From Paraburkholderia sp. SG-MS1 (GTDB lineage: Bacteria; Pseudomonadota; Gammaproteobacteria; Burkholderiales; Burkholderiaceae), in assembly GCF_012275575.1 (NCBI RefSeq), contig NZ_NPIH01000029.1, forward strand, positions 1 to 64,000: a DNA stretch of 64,000 nucleotides, written 5' to 3'. Under the pieces are notes generated by a model. That model was not told where the DNA came from. It was given only the letters and a program-made list of their open reading frames with translations, and made no database searches. This document shows, piece by piece, positions 9,038 to 18,787 of this stretch (position 1 is its first letter; the number at the start of each line of letters is the position of its first letter). Position numbers and translations under genes: made by a program.

Positions 9038-9964
9038 GAGCGTGCCGCCGATGCCGATGCCGGTGCCGGCGCCGCTGCCAGCGGCACCGAGTATCTCTTC
9101 CACGAAAGCGACGAAAGCGCGCGCCTTCGCGCTCACCAGGCGTCCAGCCGGGAAAACCGCCCATAGGTCGATCGAGGGTAACTCCCAGTCGGTCAGTACT
9201 GATTGAACCGAACCGTCAGCGAGTTCGGGAGAAAACATCCATTCCGACGCGATCGCAAGGCCCAGGCCACCGAGTACCGTCGTACGCATCCCCTCGGCGG
9301 CACTCACGCTAACGCGCCCGGACACCACCACGGCCACTTCCTTGCCGTGCTGGCTGAATGCCCACGACTCACCGCCGCCCCGCAACGAATACACGATCAC
9401 CTGATGCTGGCTGAGGTCCGCAGGCGTCTTCGGCACGCCCGCTTCGGCGAGATACGCGGGCGTACCGACAACCAGCCGCCGGCTTTGCGCAATACGTCGT
9501 GCGGTCATGGTCGAATCGTCGAGCGAACCCATACGCAGCGCCACGTCGACACCCTTTTCGAGCAGATCGATGGTGCGATCGTCCAGCACGATATCGATCT
9601 GCAGGTTAGGGTGCCGATCAAGAAACGTCCTGAGCGCCGGCAGGATATGCAGACGCGCGAAGGTCACCGCGGCACTGATGCGCAACACGCCGGATAGCCC
9701 GGTAGACGCATCGCGCGCGACATGCTCTGCAAGATCCACTTCTTCGATGGCGCGTCTCGCGTGCTCGTAGAACCGCTGACCGGCATCGGTTGGTGTCAGG
9801 CCGCGTGTGGAGCGCAGCAGCAGCCGCACGCCGAGGCGCTCCTCGAGTTGTGCGATCGACTTCGATACCGCCGGTTGCCCGAGTTTGAGCCGCTTGGCCG
9901 CCGCCGAGAACGAGCCCGCTTCCACCACACTGACATAGGTTTCCATTGCTGCCATCCGGTCCAT
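9014..9964 (-). CDS. LysR-family transcriptional regulator
   Basis: A 316-aa LysR protein. The HTH is in SFSAAAKRLKLGQPAVSKSIAQLE and the effector domain follows. The ATG at 9964 is chosen because an AAGGAG site lies about 10 bases upstream; a longer in-frame extension exists but has no support. The C-terminus ends in an unusual run rich in Gly and Ala (about ten residues) and overlaps the SDR gene end. It may control the SDR/peroxiredoxin set or the Old Yellow Enzyme gene upstream; neither is proven. Confidence 0.92.
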   Translation of the reverse strand: MDRMAAMETYVSVVEAGSFSAAAKRLKLGQPAVSKSIAQLEERLGVRLLLRSTRGLTPTDAGQRFYEHARRAIEEVDLAEHVARDASTGLSGVLRISAAVTFARLHILPALRTFLDRHPNLQIDIVLDDRTIDLLEKGVDVALRMGSLDDSTMTARRIAQSRRLVVGTPAYLAEAGVPKTPADLSQHQVIVYSLRGGGESWAFSQHGKEVAVVVSGRVSVSAAEGMRTTVLGGLGLAIASEWMFSPELADGSVQSVLTDWELPSIDLWAVFPAGRLVSAKARAFVAFVEEILGAAGSGAGTGIGIGGTLSESELAD

Positions 9965-10171
9965 GCTGATGCTTCTCCTTGACGGACGGTGAAGTCCATA
10001 TCGTCGATGGGATGTTTTCAGGCGGGAGTCTATCGCGACAGAATCCAAATGATGAAATGGCGGCTGTCGGATCGGTCTTTGCCGTTCGGGTCGCAAGCTT
10101 GATCGGCGGAAACAAAACCGCCCCGCCGCACGTGATCCTGCGGCGGGCCGGTGACGATGATCGCTTCCGTT

Positions 10172-11287
10172 TCAGGTAACCGCGGCCGTGCGGTGGAATG
10201 CGTAGTCGGTGTAGCCGCGTGAATCGCCCCCATAGAACGTCGACCGGTCGTAATGGGCTAGCGGTGCGCCGACGTGCAATCGTTCGGGCAGATCCGGATT
10301 GGAGATGAACAGGCGCCCGAATGCGACGAGATCGGCGTCGCCTGCTTCGATGATTCGATGCGCGCTCTCGGCGGTAAAGCCGCCCGCCGCGATGATCGTA
10401 CCTTTGAACACGCGTCGCAGGTCTTTCGCCGAAATCGCCGAGGCCGCAGCGTCGATGTCATCGTTGCCGCGCACGCGCGGCTCGACAACATGCAGATACG
10501 CCAGGCCATAACCATTTAAGCGACGCGCGACGTAGCTGAACGTGGCATGCGGATCGCTATCGGACATCGTGCCGTACGAACTGCCAGGCGAAAGACGAAC
10601 TGCGATCTGACTGGCAGGCCATACCGAACCGATTGCATCGAGCACCTCGAACAGGAAGCGCGCGCGGTTCTCGAGCGAACCGCCGTATGCATCCGTACGG
10701 TGATTCGATCCATCCTGCAGAAACTGATCGGGCAGATAGCCATTGGCGGCATGCAACTCGACACCATCGAAACCAGCTTGTTTCGCAAGCGCCGCAGCGT
10801 GACGGAATTCTTCGATCACACCGGGAATCTCTTCGATTGCAAGAGCACGCGGGAGCACCTGTTCGACTTCGATAACCTGGCCGTTCTGGCCATGAATTGC
10901 CGAGTGTTCATAGGCGCGCACGGCAGAAGGCGCGACCGGCATCTCTCCGCCGATGTTGGCGGGGTGCGCCTGTCGTCCCGCATGCCACAGTTGCAGGAAA
11001 ATACGCCCGCCTTTTGCGTGGACCGCGTCGGTGACGCGTCGCCAGCCGAACGCCTGTGCCTCCGTGTATAGACCCGGTGCGCCCACATAGGCGAAGCCGA
11101 GTGGAGACACCGAGGTCGCGTCGGAAATCAGCAAACCGCCCGACGACGCGCGCTGCGCGTAATAGTCGACCATCAGATCGCCGGGAACGTTGTGTGCGTT
11201 GGTGCGCATCCTTGTCAGCGGCGCCATGACGACGCGGTGACTGATTGCATAAGGACCGACGTGGGTCTGGGTAAAGAGTGAGTTCAT
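10172..11287 (-). CDS. Old Yellow Enzyme-family alkene reductase (NemA-like)
   Basis: A 371-aa FMN enzyme. Family residues are visible: T25 in MAPLTRMR near the flavin, W101 in LQLWHAGRQ, and the substrate-binding H179/N182 with proton donor Y184 in VELHAANGYLPDQF, followed by SNHRTDAYGGSLENR. These reduce the C=C bond of enals, enones, maleimides or nitro compounds with NAD(P)H. The gene is monocistronic and minus-strand, just upstream of a LysR gene, which may respond to electrophiles. Confidence 0.93.
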   Translation of the reverse strand: MNSLFTQTHVGPYAISHRVVMAPLTRMRTNAHNVPGDLMVDYYAQRASSGGLLISDATSVSPLGFAYVGAPGLYTEAQAFGWRRVTDAVHAKGGRIFLQLWHAGRQAHPANIGGEMPVAPSAVRAYEHSAIHGQNGQVIEVEQVLPRALAIEEIPGVIEEFRHAAALAKQAGFDGVELHAANGYLPDQFLQDGSNHRTDAYGGSLENRARFLFEVLDAIGSVWPASQIAVRLSPGSSYGTMSDSDPHATFSYVARRLNGYGLAYLHVVEPRVRGNDDIDAAASAISAKDLRRVFKGTIIAAGGFTAESAHRIIEAGDADLVAFGRLFISNPDLPERLHVGAPLAHYDRSTFYGGDSRGYTDYAFHRTAAVT

Positions 11288-11536
11288 TGCGCGTTACCTG
11301 AGAAAGAGGAGAGACACCTCAGGATCTTCAGGGCAAGCGCGAATCTGTAGAAGACAGCGCTGGGCGATAGCTGTCATTCCCGGGTGGAATAGTCGGTGAG
11401 TGGAAGCGTCGAGTTTAATCAGGCCATTCCTCGCAGGAATAGCGCTTATCGCTCCGGCCGGACTTCACTGGAGATCGAACGTCGCGCAAAGTTACTCGCA
11501 CGCCAAACCGACATCTCTCTCAAAGGATCACACGCC

Positions 11537-12166
11537 ATGTATCACGTTTATGCATTCGCTACGCCCAATTCCGTCAAGGTGCCCATCGCACTCGAAGAAC
11601 TCGGCATCGACTACACGCTGCATGCAGTCAACGTTCGAAAGGGTGAGCAGAAGAGCGATGTATTTCTCGCATTGAATGCTAACGGAAAGGTCCCGGTGCT
11701 GACTACAGACGACCGCGAATTCACGTTGACCGAGTCTGCGGCCATCCTGCTTTATCTCGCCGAAAAGCATGGTCAGCTACTTTCGCAGGACCCCGTGCAT
11801 CGCGCTCGGACATTTGAACAGCTGTTTGTGCATGCTTCGGGGCTGAGTCCCGCGTTCGGACAAGCCGGTTATTTCCTTAAATTTGCACCGGAGGTCATGC
11901 CGCATGCGATCGAACGATTCTCTGGCGAAGCGAACCGTCAGCTGAAACTGCTCGACGCTATCCTGAGCGCGCAGCCGTTCGTCGCGGGCGATGAATACTC
12001 CGTCGCGGATATCGCGCACTTTGGGTGGATCTGGAGGCGTGCCTTTGCGAATCTGACGCTGGACGACACACCCAATGTTCAACGCTGGTACGACGCGGTA
12101 CTTGCGCGGCCGGCAGTAGCGAGGGCAATCGGGAAGCTCGAACTGCTAGCAAGCGAGAACAGTTGA
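11537..12166 (+). CDS. Glutathione S-transferase
   Basis: A 209-aa two-domain GST. The thioredoxin-like N-terminal half has FATPNSVKVPIALEELG and the cis-Pro / glutathione-binding elements GKVPVL and LTESAAILLYLAEKHG. The helical C-terminal half has the N-capping signature EYSVADIAHFGW. ATG 11537 follows AAGGATCACACGCC; 47 more in-frame codons upstream lack a site. It resembles the YfcG/GST-N2 group, often active in disulfide exchange or conjugation, and stands alone between the OYE and SDR genes. Confidence 0.9.
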   Translation: MYHVYAFATPNSVKVPIALEELGIDYTLHAVNVRKGEQKSDVFLALNANGKVPVLTTDDREFTLTESAAILLYLAEKHGQLLSQDPVHRARTFEQLFVHASGLSPAFGQAGYFLKFAPEVMPHAIERFSGEANRQLKLLDAILSAQPFVAGDEYSVADIAHFGWIWRRAFANLTLDDTPNVQRWYDAVLARPAVARAIGKLELLASENS

Positions 12167-12242
12167 GTGGACAGGTCGCCGCCCCACCTCATGGCTACGA
12201 GAGTGCAATAAGGCAGGATGCGAGCAGTGCGACGCGCGATAT

Positions 12243-13229
12243 CTAGCAAGCGTATTGGCCGGCCGGGAAATGTGTGCCGGTCAACTGTTCGCTCACCGTC
12301 CATAAGTGAAGGGCCAGTTCCGGGTCGACCGCCCAGGAGCGCACGCCGCCTTTGTCGCTTTCAGACATTGCCAGAGGCGCGATATCGCAGTCCTCGCAAT
12401 AAACTCCGCCCATGCCGTCGAGCTGATGGCTGACGGCGCACCACACGAGCGTTGCGGCACCCTGCTCTACGGTCTTGAAGCCGGCCTGCTCGGTCGATAG
12501 GAGATTACCCTCGGCGTCGGCCGCACCGACACGGCGATAGTCTTCGATATCCAGATGACGTGAGAGCGGCGTGAAGATCGAGCCGGGGTGGAGACTGAAT
12601 GCGCGAATGTTCTCCGCTTTACCCAACCGGTCCACGCCGACGGCAAACAGCGCATTGGCCGTTTTCGACTGGCCGTATGCGATCCACTTGTCGTAGGGGC
12701 GGCGTTCGAAGTTGGGATCGTCGAAATCGACGGCAGACAAACGATGCCCCAGCGACGATACCGAGACCACGCGGGCTCCGTTTGCACGAAGCAAAGCAGG
12801 CCACAAACGGGCTGTCAACTGGAAATGGCCCAGATGGTTCGTCGAGAACTGCGATTCATAACCACGGCTATCGCGCCGTAGTGGCGCAGCCATGATTCCC
12901 GCACTGTTCAACAGCATATGCAGAGGTCTCCCTGACGCGAGAAAGCCTTCTGCGAATGCGTCGATAGACGCGGCGTCCATCAGGTCAAGCTCGGCAAGCT
13001 CGATCCGTTTAATGCCGCGTACAGCCGCTGCCGCTCGCGCGACATCGCGCGCGGGCACGACCACTGACGCCCCTGCACCTGCGAGAACCCGGGCAGCCTC
13101 GAGACCGAGGCCCGAATAGCCGCCAGTAATGACGGCTGTCATGCCTGACAGATCGTGTGCGCCGAGCACTGCTGCAGCCGTTGTCGTTGCGTTGAAACCC
13201 GTGCGAAGCGGTATCTGGTTACTGGTCAT
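12243..13229 (-). CDS. SDR-family oxidoreductase (retinol-dehydrogenase/WWOX-like)
   Basis: A 328-aa extended-size SDR. It has VITGGYSGLGLEAARVLAGAG for the cofactor, LLNSAGIMAAP, the VVSVSSLGHRLS serine region and YGQSKTANALF for Tyr/Lys catalysis. ATG 13229 has AAGGG eight bases upstream; a TTG further up is less likely. It diverges from an AraC regulator of the type that commonly flanks such SDRs. A short relative of this protein survives as a fragment near 34.9 kb. Substrate unknown. Confidence 0.88.
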   Translation of the reverse strand: MTSNQIPLRTGFNATTTAAAVLGAHDLSGMTAVITGGYSGLGLEAARVLAGAGASVVVPARDVARAAAAVRGIKRIELAELDLMDAASIDAFAEGFLASGRPLHMLLNSAGIMAAPLRRDSRGYESQFSTNHLGHFQLTARLWPALLRANGARVVSVSSLGHRLSAVDFDDPNFERRPYDKWIAYGQSKTANALFAVGVDRLGKAENIRAFSLHPGSIFTPLSRHLDIEDYRRVGAADAEGNLLSTEQAGFKTVEQGAATLVWCAVSHQLDGMGGVYCEDCDIAPLAMSESDKGGVRSWAVDPELALHLWTVSEQLTGTHFPAGQYAC

Positions 13230-13365
13230 CTTGTGATCCCTTGTCAATTGCTGTTCGCCTGCTGGCCTAACCAGACCGCAGCCCTTTGACGTATTCTCAG
13301 AGATCGAACCCAGACGTGGAATACACTGGCATCCGGTTTTCTATCGCGATCGTCCAATTCGACAT

Positions 13366-14298
13366 ATGGATCCTTTATCTGACGTCCTCGCGCTTTCGAG
13401 TATGCGCGGTGCCCATTTCGCTGGCCTGAAGACCGGTGGTCAGTGGGCGATATCCTTTCCTCCACCGGAAGGCATGAAGTTCAACGCGATCGTGGAGGGT
13501 GCCTGTTTCCTTTCGGTCGACGGCGTCGCCGACCCTCTGCATCTGCGGGCCGGTGATTGCTTCCTGTTGACTCAACCCCTCCGATTTGCACTTGCCAGCG
13601 ATCTCACCCTCGAACGGGCCGACGCAGCCGATGTGTTCCGGACCGCCACAGCAGGCGTGGCACGATACGGCGCCGATGAGGACGTGTTCCTGATCGGCGG
13701 CGCCTTCTCATTCACGGATGAAGTGAAGCGGTTACTCGAAATACTGCCGCCTGTCGTCGTTATCAATGGCACATCTGACTCGGCTTCGGTATTGCAATGG
13801 GCATTGCAACGCCTCGCTCATGAACTCACGTGTCCGATGTCAGGGTCGTCCCTGATGGCTCGAAACCTCGGGCATATGATGCTGATTCAAGTGCTTCGAC
13901 TTCATGCCGCCACCGCCCGGGACAGCGCAGTCGGATGGTTGTTCGCGCTAACTGATTCACGAATCAATGCTGTCATTGAAGCGATTCATGCTGAGCCTGC
14001 ATGTCGATGGACCGTGGCCGAACTGGCCGCGCTCGCAGTTGTCTCGCGTTCGACTTTTGCCTACCATTTCCGCAAGAAAGTCGGTCACAGTCCGCTCGAC
14101 TACGTGACGCGTTGGCGCATACACCTCGCCTGCAGAGAGTTGCGCATGCGTGACGGAACGATATCTTCGATTGCGCAGACGCTCGGTTACGACTCGGACA
14201 GTGCGTTCAGTAGCGCCTTCAAACGGGTGATGACGTTCTCGCCAAAGGAATATCGTGCGCGACAGCGCGGACTGGCGGATGCGAATCCCTTTGACTGA
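13366..14298 (+). CDS. AraC-family regulator with N-terminal cupin
   Basis: A 310-aa protein. Residues 1-190 form a cupin-type sensor (HLRAGDCFLLTQP). The C-terminal 100 residues hold two AraC helix-turn-helices (VAELAALAVVSRSTFAYHFRKKVG, split across two helices, and SSIAQTLGYDSDSAFSSAFKR). The gene is divergent from the SDR at 12243-13229, 136 bp apart, and probably activates it. It is the last clearly intact gene before a stretch of damaged DNA. Confidence 0.9.
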   Translation: MDPLSDVLALSSMRGAHFAGLKTGGQWAISFPPPEGMKFNAIVEGACFLSVDGVADPLHLRAGDCFLLTQPLRFALASDLTLERADAADVFRTATAGVARYGADEDVFLIGGAFSFTDEVKRLLEILPPVVVINGTSDSASVLQWALQRLAHELTCPMSGSSLMARNLGHMMLIQVLRLHAATARDSAVGWLFALTDSRINAVIEAIHAEPACRWTVAELAALAVVSRSTFAYHFRKKVGHSPLDYVTRWRIHLACRELRMRDGTISSIAQTLGYDSDSAFSSAFKRVMTFSPKEYRARQRGLADANPFD

Positions 14299-14612
14299 CG
14301 ACAGGGCTGCCGGATCAACCAAATTTTCGCTTGAGTCGACGACCGCTGTTGCCAGAAGAGGAGACGTACGATAAAGATTCGCAACATTGACAGGAATGTC
14401 GGGTCATGGCCGCAGGACGTCTCATTGACTTGGCATGCAACCCCTGAACGTCGTCGGGTTGCGATCGGCCACACGCGACTCTTGTCAGCCACTCGACTCG
14501 GTTGAGTCGAATGGCCGGTGTTCGCGAACGAACCGTTATTGCGCATCGAGGCAGGCGGCCTTCTGCCCCCGTCCTCGCTTCCTTGCCGTGCATCGCATGC
14601 CGTCGAGCTACG
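14299..14612. other. Non-coding stretch without recognisable feature
   Basis: Between the AraC gene and the damaged hypothetical gene I see only short open frames with biased, non-protein-like composition. No promoter, hairpin or repeat stands out. Confidence 0.5.
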
Positions 14613-15036
14613 TCAGGTGTACCCAGACATGAACAATTGACAATCACGGTCACGCTTGTCGGGGGTTACGTACTCGTATAGCCCCTCGTCGGTGAGCCAT
14701 CCACCTTGGATCAGCAACTGGTCCGCGATCGGACATTCCACGCCTTGGAGTGCCGCCGAGTAACGGTCGTAGTCCTCGTTGTCGGTGTCTCCTCTTTTAA
14801 GAGCTCGTGCGAAATCGAGCCAATCATTTTGCAAATCGTTTTCAACGAGAAGCGAACCTCCGGCACGGATAATTTTTCTCCTGGCGGCCGTTGTCTCCGA
14901 GATCCAAACTTTCGCCGACGCCATGGATAGGGACTTCACTAGCCAGTCTTCGGGCGGCGAACGGTCTTTGCTGTCAACAACAAGCTGGACAAGGCGATCC
15001 CGCAGGGTCGAGAGGACTAGAGTGGGAGTCGTCCAT
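14613..15036 (-). pseudogene. Hypothetical protein gene with damaged start
   Basis: The minus strand reads a protein-like sequence (GGSLLVENDLQNDWLDF, GGWLTDEGLYEYVTPDKRD) ending at 14613. The good frame continues upstream of the first usable starts (ATG 14924, GTG 14939) through QLVVDSKDRSPPEDWLVKSL to a stop at 15036-15038 with no start codon. An ATG at 15036 opens a different frame (MDDSHS), so a one-base indel near 15000-15030 may have broken the gene. The product has no family I recognise. It may still be made from an internal start. Confidence 0.45.
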
Positions 15037-15300
15037 CACATCAGAGCCATGAAAGGCGGCGTCACAAGAACCACATAGTCTTCACTGGCGGTCGACGTTC
15101 CGGGTACATAGTGGAAATCCTGGGATGCCGTTTTAGCCCGCTATTACCACTCTGATCCGCCTGGTCCATACACTTGGTGAGTGTTAGTCAAAAACAAGAA
15201 GCAAGACCGGAGGCAATCCCATGATTTCAGCTTGTTTCGCCAAGGGCAACCGGTCGCAATGGCCCGCCGCCCACGACGCACGCGTGCGGATAACGCAAGG

Positions 15301-15927
15301 ATGAAGCAACGACACGCTCTCACCACCGTGTTTTCCGGCGCCCTTCGGATTTGTATGGTCGGCTTGGCCGTGGCGGTCGCGACGTCTGCACATGCGACAA
15401 GCGATGCGACGACTGACATCACCGCTGGACAGAACCGATTTACGACATGCGCGTCGTGCCACGGCACCGATGGACGGCAGCCTGCGAGTCCCCGCTACCC
15501 GAAGATCGGCGGCCAGAACGCCGCCTATGTAGACGCGGCGCTGAAAGCGTATCGGGACGGCCGGCGTACGGGCACTGAAGCGTCGCCCATGGCAGCGATG
15601 GCGAAGCCGCTACCTGCGGCTCAACACGCGTGTGATAGACGTCATTCGCGATTTCGCCCGTGCCGGCACTGCCACGGTGCGCAGTTGCTGAGCGCCGCTG
15701 GCGTCATCGCCGACAAGCGGATCTCCGCCTATCCCGCGTGCGCGCCCGAGGTTCGCCTCGCTCAAGCCGAGTATGTCGAGCTCGACTGGACCGAAGCAGT
15801 CACCGACGGTCAGTTCGTGACAGCTCCGCATGGCCGGCTCATAGCGAGTGGCTCAAACAATTCCTCGCACTGCTCGGTGCACGCATTTCCCTCTGATACG
15901 TGGAGACTACAGGCATGGCAAAACTGA
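15301..15927 (+). CDS. Class I cytochrome c, C-terminus replaced by read-through into a PfpI remnant
   Basis: [20 protein letters not shown] begins a signal peptide ending in SAHA, followed by a c4/c553-like domain with haem motif C50-A-S-C-H54 and the axial-methionine region [10 protein letters not shown] (97-104). The final helix normally found in the family is missing. After about residue 104 the frame runs into DNA of a DJ-1/PfpI gene and continues to a stop at 15927. The protein should be exported to the periplasm. Three genes on lie a GMC dehydrogenase and its small subunit, whose third partner is usually a cytochrome c, so it may be the electron acceptor. Whether the chimera still folds is uncertain. 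Confidence 0.6.
   Translation: MKQRHALTTVFSGALRICMVGLAVAVATSAHATSDATTDITAGQNRFTTCASCHGTDGRQPASPRYPKIGGQNAAYVDAALKAYRDGRRTGTEASPMAAMAKPLPAAQHACDRRHSRFRPCRHCHGAQLLSAAGVIADKRISAYPACAPEVRLAQAEYVELDWTEAVTDGQFVTAPHGRLIASGSNNSSHCSVHAFPSDTWRLQAWQN
15611..15896 (+). pseudogene. DJ-1/PfpI-family gene remnant in three frames
   Basis: Pieces of the C-terminal half of a PfpI/YhbO-like protein lie in order but in different frames. [19 protein letters not shown] starts at 15611. [20 protein letters not shown] to DGQFVTAP runs in the frame shared with the cytochrome. [19 protein letters not shown] then ends at 15896 in the third frame. The nucleophile-elbow region before CHG is shortened. At least two indels and loss of the 5' half make it non-functional. 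Its 5' end is fused to the cytochrome c gene. Confidence 0.75.
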
Positions 15928-16313
15928 TTCACACAATGATCCGCGTGCGTGACCTGGAACGCTCGCTTGCATTCTATGAAAGTGCGTTCGGCCTGACGAC
16001 CGGCCACCGGCTCGATTTCGACGATTTCTCGCTCGTATATCTGCGCAACACTGAGAGCGAAACCGAAATCGAGCTCACCTGGAACAAGGGGCGTCAAGAG
16101 CCCTACACGCACGGCGATGGCTATGGCCACGTCGCTGTCGTGGTGGACGACGCGGGCAAAGAGCGGGCTCGGCTGACTGCGCAGGGCCTGAGCCCGAACG
16201 ATCTCCGCGAGTTTCACGCGGCGGATGGGAGTCTGCTCGCGCGATATTTCTTCATCCTCGATCCCGATGGTTACAAGATCGAAGTCCTCGAACGGCACGG
16301 TCACTACCAATAA
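15915..16313 (+). CDS. gloA: Lactoylglutathione lyase (glyoxalase I)
   Basis: A 132-aa vicinal-oxygen-chelate protein close to the E. coli enzyme in length. The four metal ligands are in place: H6, E53 (in EIELTWNKG), H72 (in YGHVAV) and E123 (in YKIEVLE). It isomerises the methylglyoxal-glutathione hemithioacetal. ATG 15915 follows GGAGACTACAGGC; an upstream GTG at 15900 is less likely. It sits between the broken PfpI gene and the GMC pair; both PfpI and GloA concern aldehyde or glycation damage, so the two may once have been paired. Confidence 0.92.
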   Translation: MAKLIHTMIRVRDLERSLAFYESAFGLTTGHRLDFDDFSLVYLRNTESETEIELTWNKGRQEPYTHGDGYGHVAVVVDDAGKERARLTAQGLSPNDLREFHAADGSLLARYFFILDPDGYKIEVLERHGHYQ

Positions 16314-16422
16314 GGCCGCCACATAACAGGCAACTCAGCTCGCCACGTGCGGGTTCGCGGTATCGCAGTACATGAGACGTCACCCCCAATTCAGCATGAG
16401 TAGACATGAAGGAGACGAAACA

Positions 16423-17037
16423 ATGAAAACAGCGACGATTCCGCTCGCAAGCGGGTCTACGGAGCGTTCGATAGAGACCGTGCAACGCATCAAGCTGACT
16501 CGCCGCGAGTTGCTGAAGGGAACCGGTGTGCTGTTCGGCACCCTGGCCGTGTCCTCCGTTCTGGCAACGCTCGCGCCGAGCCGGGCATGGGCTCTCGAAA
16601 TGACGGGCCTGGATGCGCATCAGGGACAGGTTCTGCTCGTTCTGGTCAAGCGTATCTATCCGCATCAGTCCCTGGACGACGCGGTCTACGCCCTCGTCAT
16701 CAAAGATCTCGACAAGAAGGCGACCGCCGACGAGGGCCTGCGCTCCACGCTTGCCAAAGGCATCCAGCAACTCGATGCCCGCGCCGACGGCGACTGGTCC
16801 AAGCGAGCAATAGCGGAACAGAACAAGGACGTGGCCGCCCTTGCGGGCTCCCCGTTCTTCGAGGTGGTGCGTTCCACCGCGGTGGTATCGCTGTACAGCA
16901 ATCCCCTTGCGTATGCCCACTTTGGCTACGGAGGAAGCGAGGGAGACGGTGGATATCTCCACAAGGGCTTCAATAACCTGTCCTGGTTGCCCGATCCGCC
17001 GGCGCCGCTGAGCGGCCCCATTCCGTCCGACAACTGA
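16423..17037 (+). CDS. Gluconate 2-dehydrogenase subunit 3-like small subunit (Tat-exported)
   Basis: A 204-aa protein with a Tat leader: twin arginines at 27-28 in LTRRELLKG, a hydrophobic stretch and an SRAWA cleavage-like site. The mature part matches the gamma subunit of membrane GMC dehydrogenases, with C-terminal YAHFGYGGSEGDGGYLHKGF. A clear AAGGAG lies 8 bases before ATG 16423. It is 23 bp from the GMC catalytic gene. In this family the small subunit carries the Tat signal and pulls the catalytic subunit to the periplasm. Confidence 0.88.
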   Translation: MKTATIPLASGSTERSIETVQRIKLTRRELLKGTGVLFGTLAVSSVLATLAPSRAWALEMTGLDAHQGQVLLVLVKRIYPHQSLDDAVYALVIKDLDKKATADEGLRSTLAKGIQQLDARADGDWSKRAIAEQNKDVAALAGSPFFEVVRSTAVVSLYSNPLAYAHFGYGGSEGDGGYLHKGFNNLSWLPDPPAPLSGPIPSDN

Positions 17038-17060
17038 TCCCAGGCAAAAAAAGGCAAATC

Positions 17061-18662
17061 ATGGCAGAGACGCAAACGCAGTCAGGAGCGCAAAGCGCCA
17101 GGTTCTCGCTCAACGACGATCACGTCGTCGTGATTATCGGGTCGGGCGCCGGCGGCGGCACGCTCGCCAACGAGCTCGCCCAGAAAGGTATCGACGTCGT
17201 CGTGCTCGAGGCGGGCAAGCTGCACACTCAAGGAGACTTCATCGCAGATGAATGGGCATCATTCCAGCAACTCGCGTGGCTCGACAAGCGAACGACATCC
17301 GGAACATGGCGTGTCGCCAAGGACTTCCCGAGTCTACCCGCGTGGATCTGCAAGACGGTAGGCGGAACCTCCGTGCACTGGGCTGGCGCGAGTCTGCGTA
17401 TCCAGCCACACGAGTTCAGGGCCCGCACGACCTATGGCGCGCTCGACAACGCACAACTGCTCGACTGGCCGCTCACTCGCGACGAACTCGACCCCTACTA
17501 CGATCGCGCCGAGAAGAAAATGGGGGTCACTCGCACTAACGGTTTGCCGGGACTGCCCGGCAACAACAACTTCAAGGTGCTATACGCAGGCGCTACCAAG
17601 ATCGGCTACAAGGAATGCAACACCGGTCGCATGGCGATCAATAGTGTCGCGCGCGATGACCGCACGCATTGCTTCCAGCGCGGTCTCTGCTTCCAGGGTT
17701 GCCGGTTTGGTGCCAAATGGTCCACGCTCTATACCGAACTGCCTCACGCGCAAGCTACCGGGCACATGGAGTTGCGCACCGAAGCGCACGTCGCACGCAT
17801 CGAACACGATGCACACGGCCGGGTGAACGCCGTGCTCTACTACGACGCGGCAGGCAAGCTACAGCGGCAGAACGCGCGTATTGTCGCCGTGGCGGGCAAC
17901 TCGATCGAGACGCCGCGGTTGCTATTGAATTCTCATTCCGGAAAATTCGCGAAGGGACTCGCGAACTCGTCGGATCAGGTGGGACGCAACTACATGCGTC
18001 ACACGACGGGATCGGTCTACGCGTCATTCGACGAGAAGGTCGAAATGTTCAAAGGTACGACGATGGCCGGCATCGTCGAAGACGAAGCACGTCATGATCC
18101 GAAGCGGGGCTTTGTCGGCGGCTACCACCTCGAGACGATCTCGCTCGGCCTGCCGTTCTACGCGGCATTCCTCAATCCGGGCGCCTGGGGACCGGAGTTC
18201 ACTCAAGCCATGGACCAGTACTCGCACACGGCCGGTCTTTGGATCGTCGGCGAAGACATGCCGCGCGCGACCAATCGCGTGACGTTGAACAGCACTCAGA
18301 AGGATCAGCACGGATTGCCGGTCGCCGACGTGCACTACGACGACCACCCGAATGACGAGGCCATGCGCGAGCACGCATTTAGGCAGAGCGAATCGCTGTA
18401 CAAGGCAGTCGGCGCAACCAGGGTTCACCGCGTCCCACCGTACCCGTCGACACACAATCTGGGCACCGCCCGGATGAGCGCCCGACCGGAGGACGGTGTA
18501 GTCAATCGCCACGGTCAGGCACACGACATTCCGAACCTCTTCGTATCGGACGGGAGCCAATTCACAACGGGGGCCGCGGAAAACCCGACGCTCACAATCG
18601 TGACGCTTGCGATTCGCCAGGCGGACTACATCGCCGAGCAGATGCAAAAGCGGGCAATCTGA
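17061..18662 (+). CDS. GMC-family FAD dehydrogenase (gluconate/sugar-alcohol dehydrogenase type)
   Basis: A 533-aa FAD enzyme with the dinucleotide fold VVIIGSGAGGGTLANELAQKG from residue 23, a Cys-containing stretch CFQRGLCFQGC typical of periplasmic three-subunit members, THNLGTARM, and the C-terminal flavin motif ENPTLTIVTLAI. It has no signal of its own, consistent with export on the Tat signal of the preceding subunit. It oxidises an alcohol or sugar acid and passes electrons to cytochrome c. The substrate cannot be read from sequence. Confidence 0.88.
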   Translation: MAETQTQSGAQSARFSLNDDHVVVIIGSGAGGGTLANELAQKGIDVVVLEAGKLHTQGDFIADEWASFQQLAWLDKRTTSGTWRVAKDFPSLPAWICKTVGGTSVHWAGASLRIQPHEFRARTTYGALDNAQLLDWPLTRDELDPYYDRAEKKMGVTRTNGLPGLPGNNNFKVLYAGATKIGYKECNTGRMAINSVARDDRTHCFQRGLCFQGCRFGAKWSTLYTELPHAQATGHMELRTEAHVARIEHDAHGRVNAVLYYDAAGKLQRQNARIVAVAGNSIETPRLLLNSHSGKFAKGLANSSDQVGRNYMRHTTGSVYASFDEKVEMFKGTTMAGIVEDEARHDPKRGFVGGYHLETISLGLPFYAAFLNPGAWGPEFTQAMDQYSHTAGLWIVGEDMPRATNRVTLNSTQKDQHGLPVADVHYDDHPNDEAMREHAFRQSESLYKAVGATRVHRVPPYPSTHNLGTARMSARPEDGVVNRHGQAHDIPNLFVSDGSQFTTGAAENPTLTIVTLAIRQADYIAEQMQKRAI

Positions 18663-18787
18663 GCACGGACCGCCAGCTGGTTCGGGCGCGGACGGTGGAC
18701 GCTGGAAGCTATTTGAGGGAAGATCCAGGCGTCACTGTCGTCCGCGTCGCTACCCTTAGTTCTTAACAGAGAGTCCAAGGAGGAACC

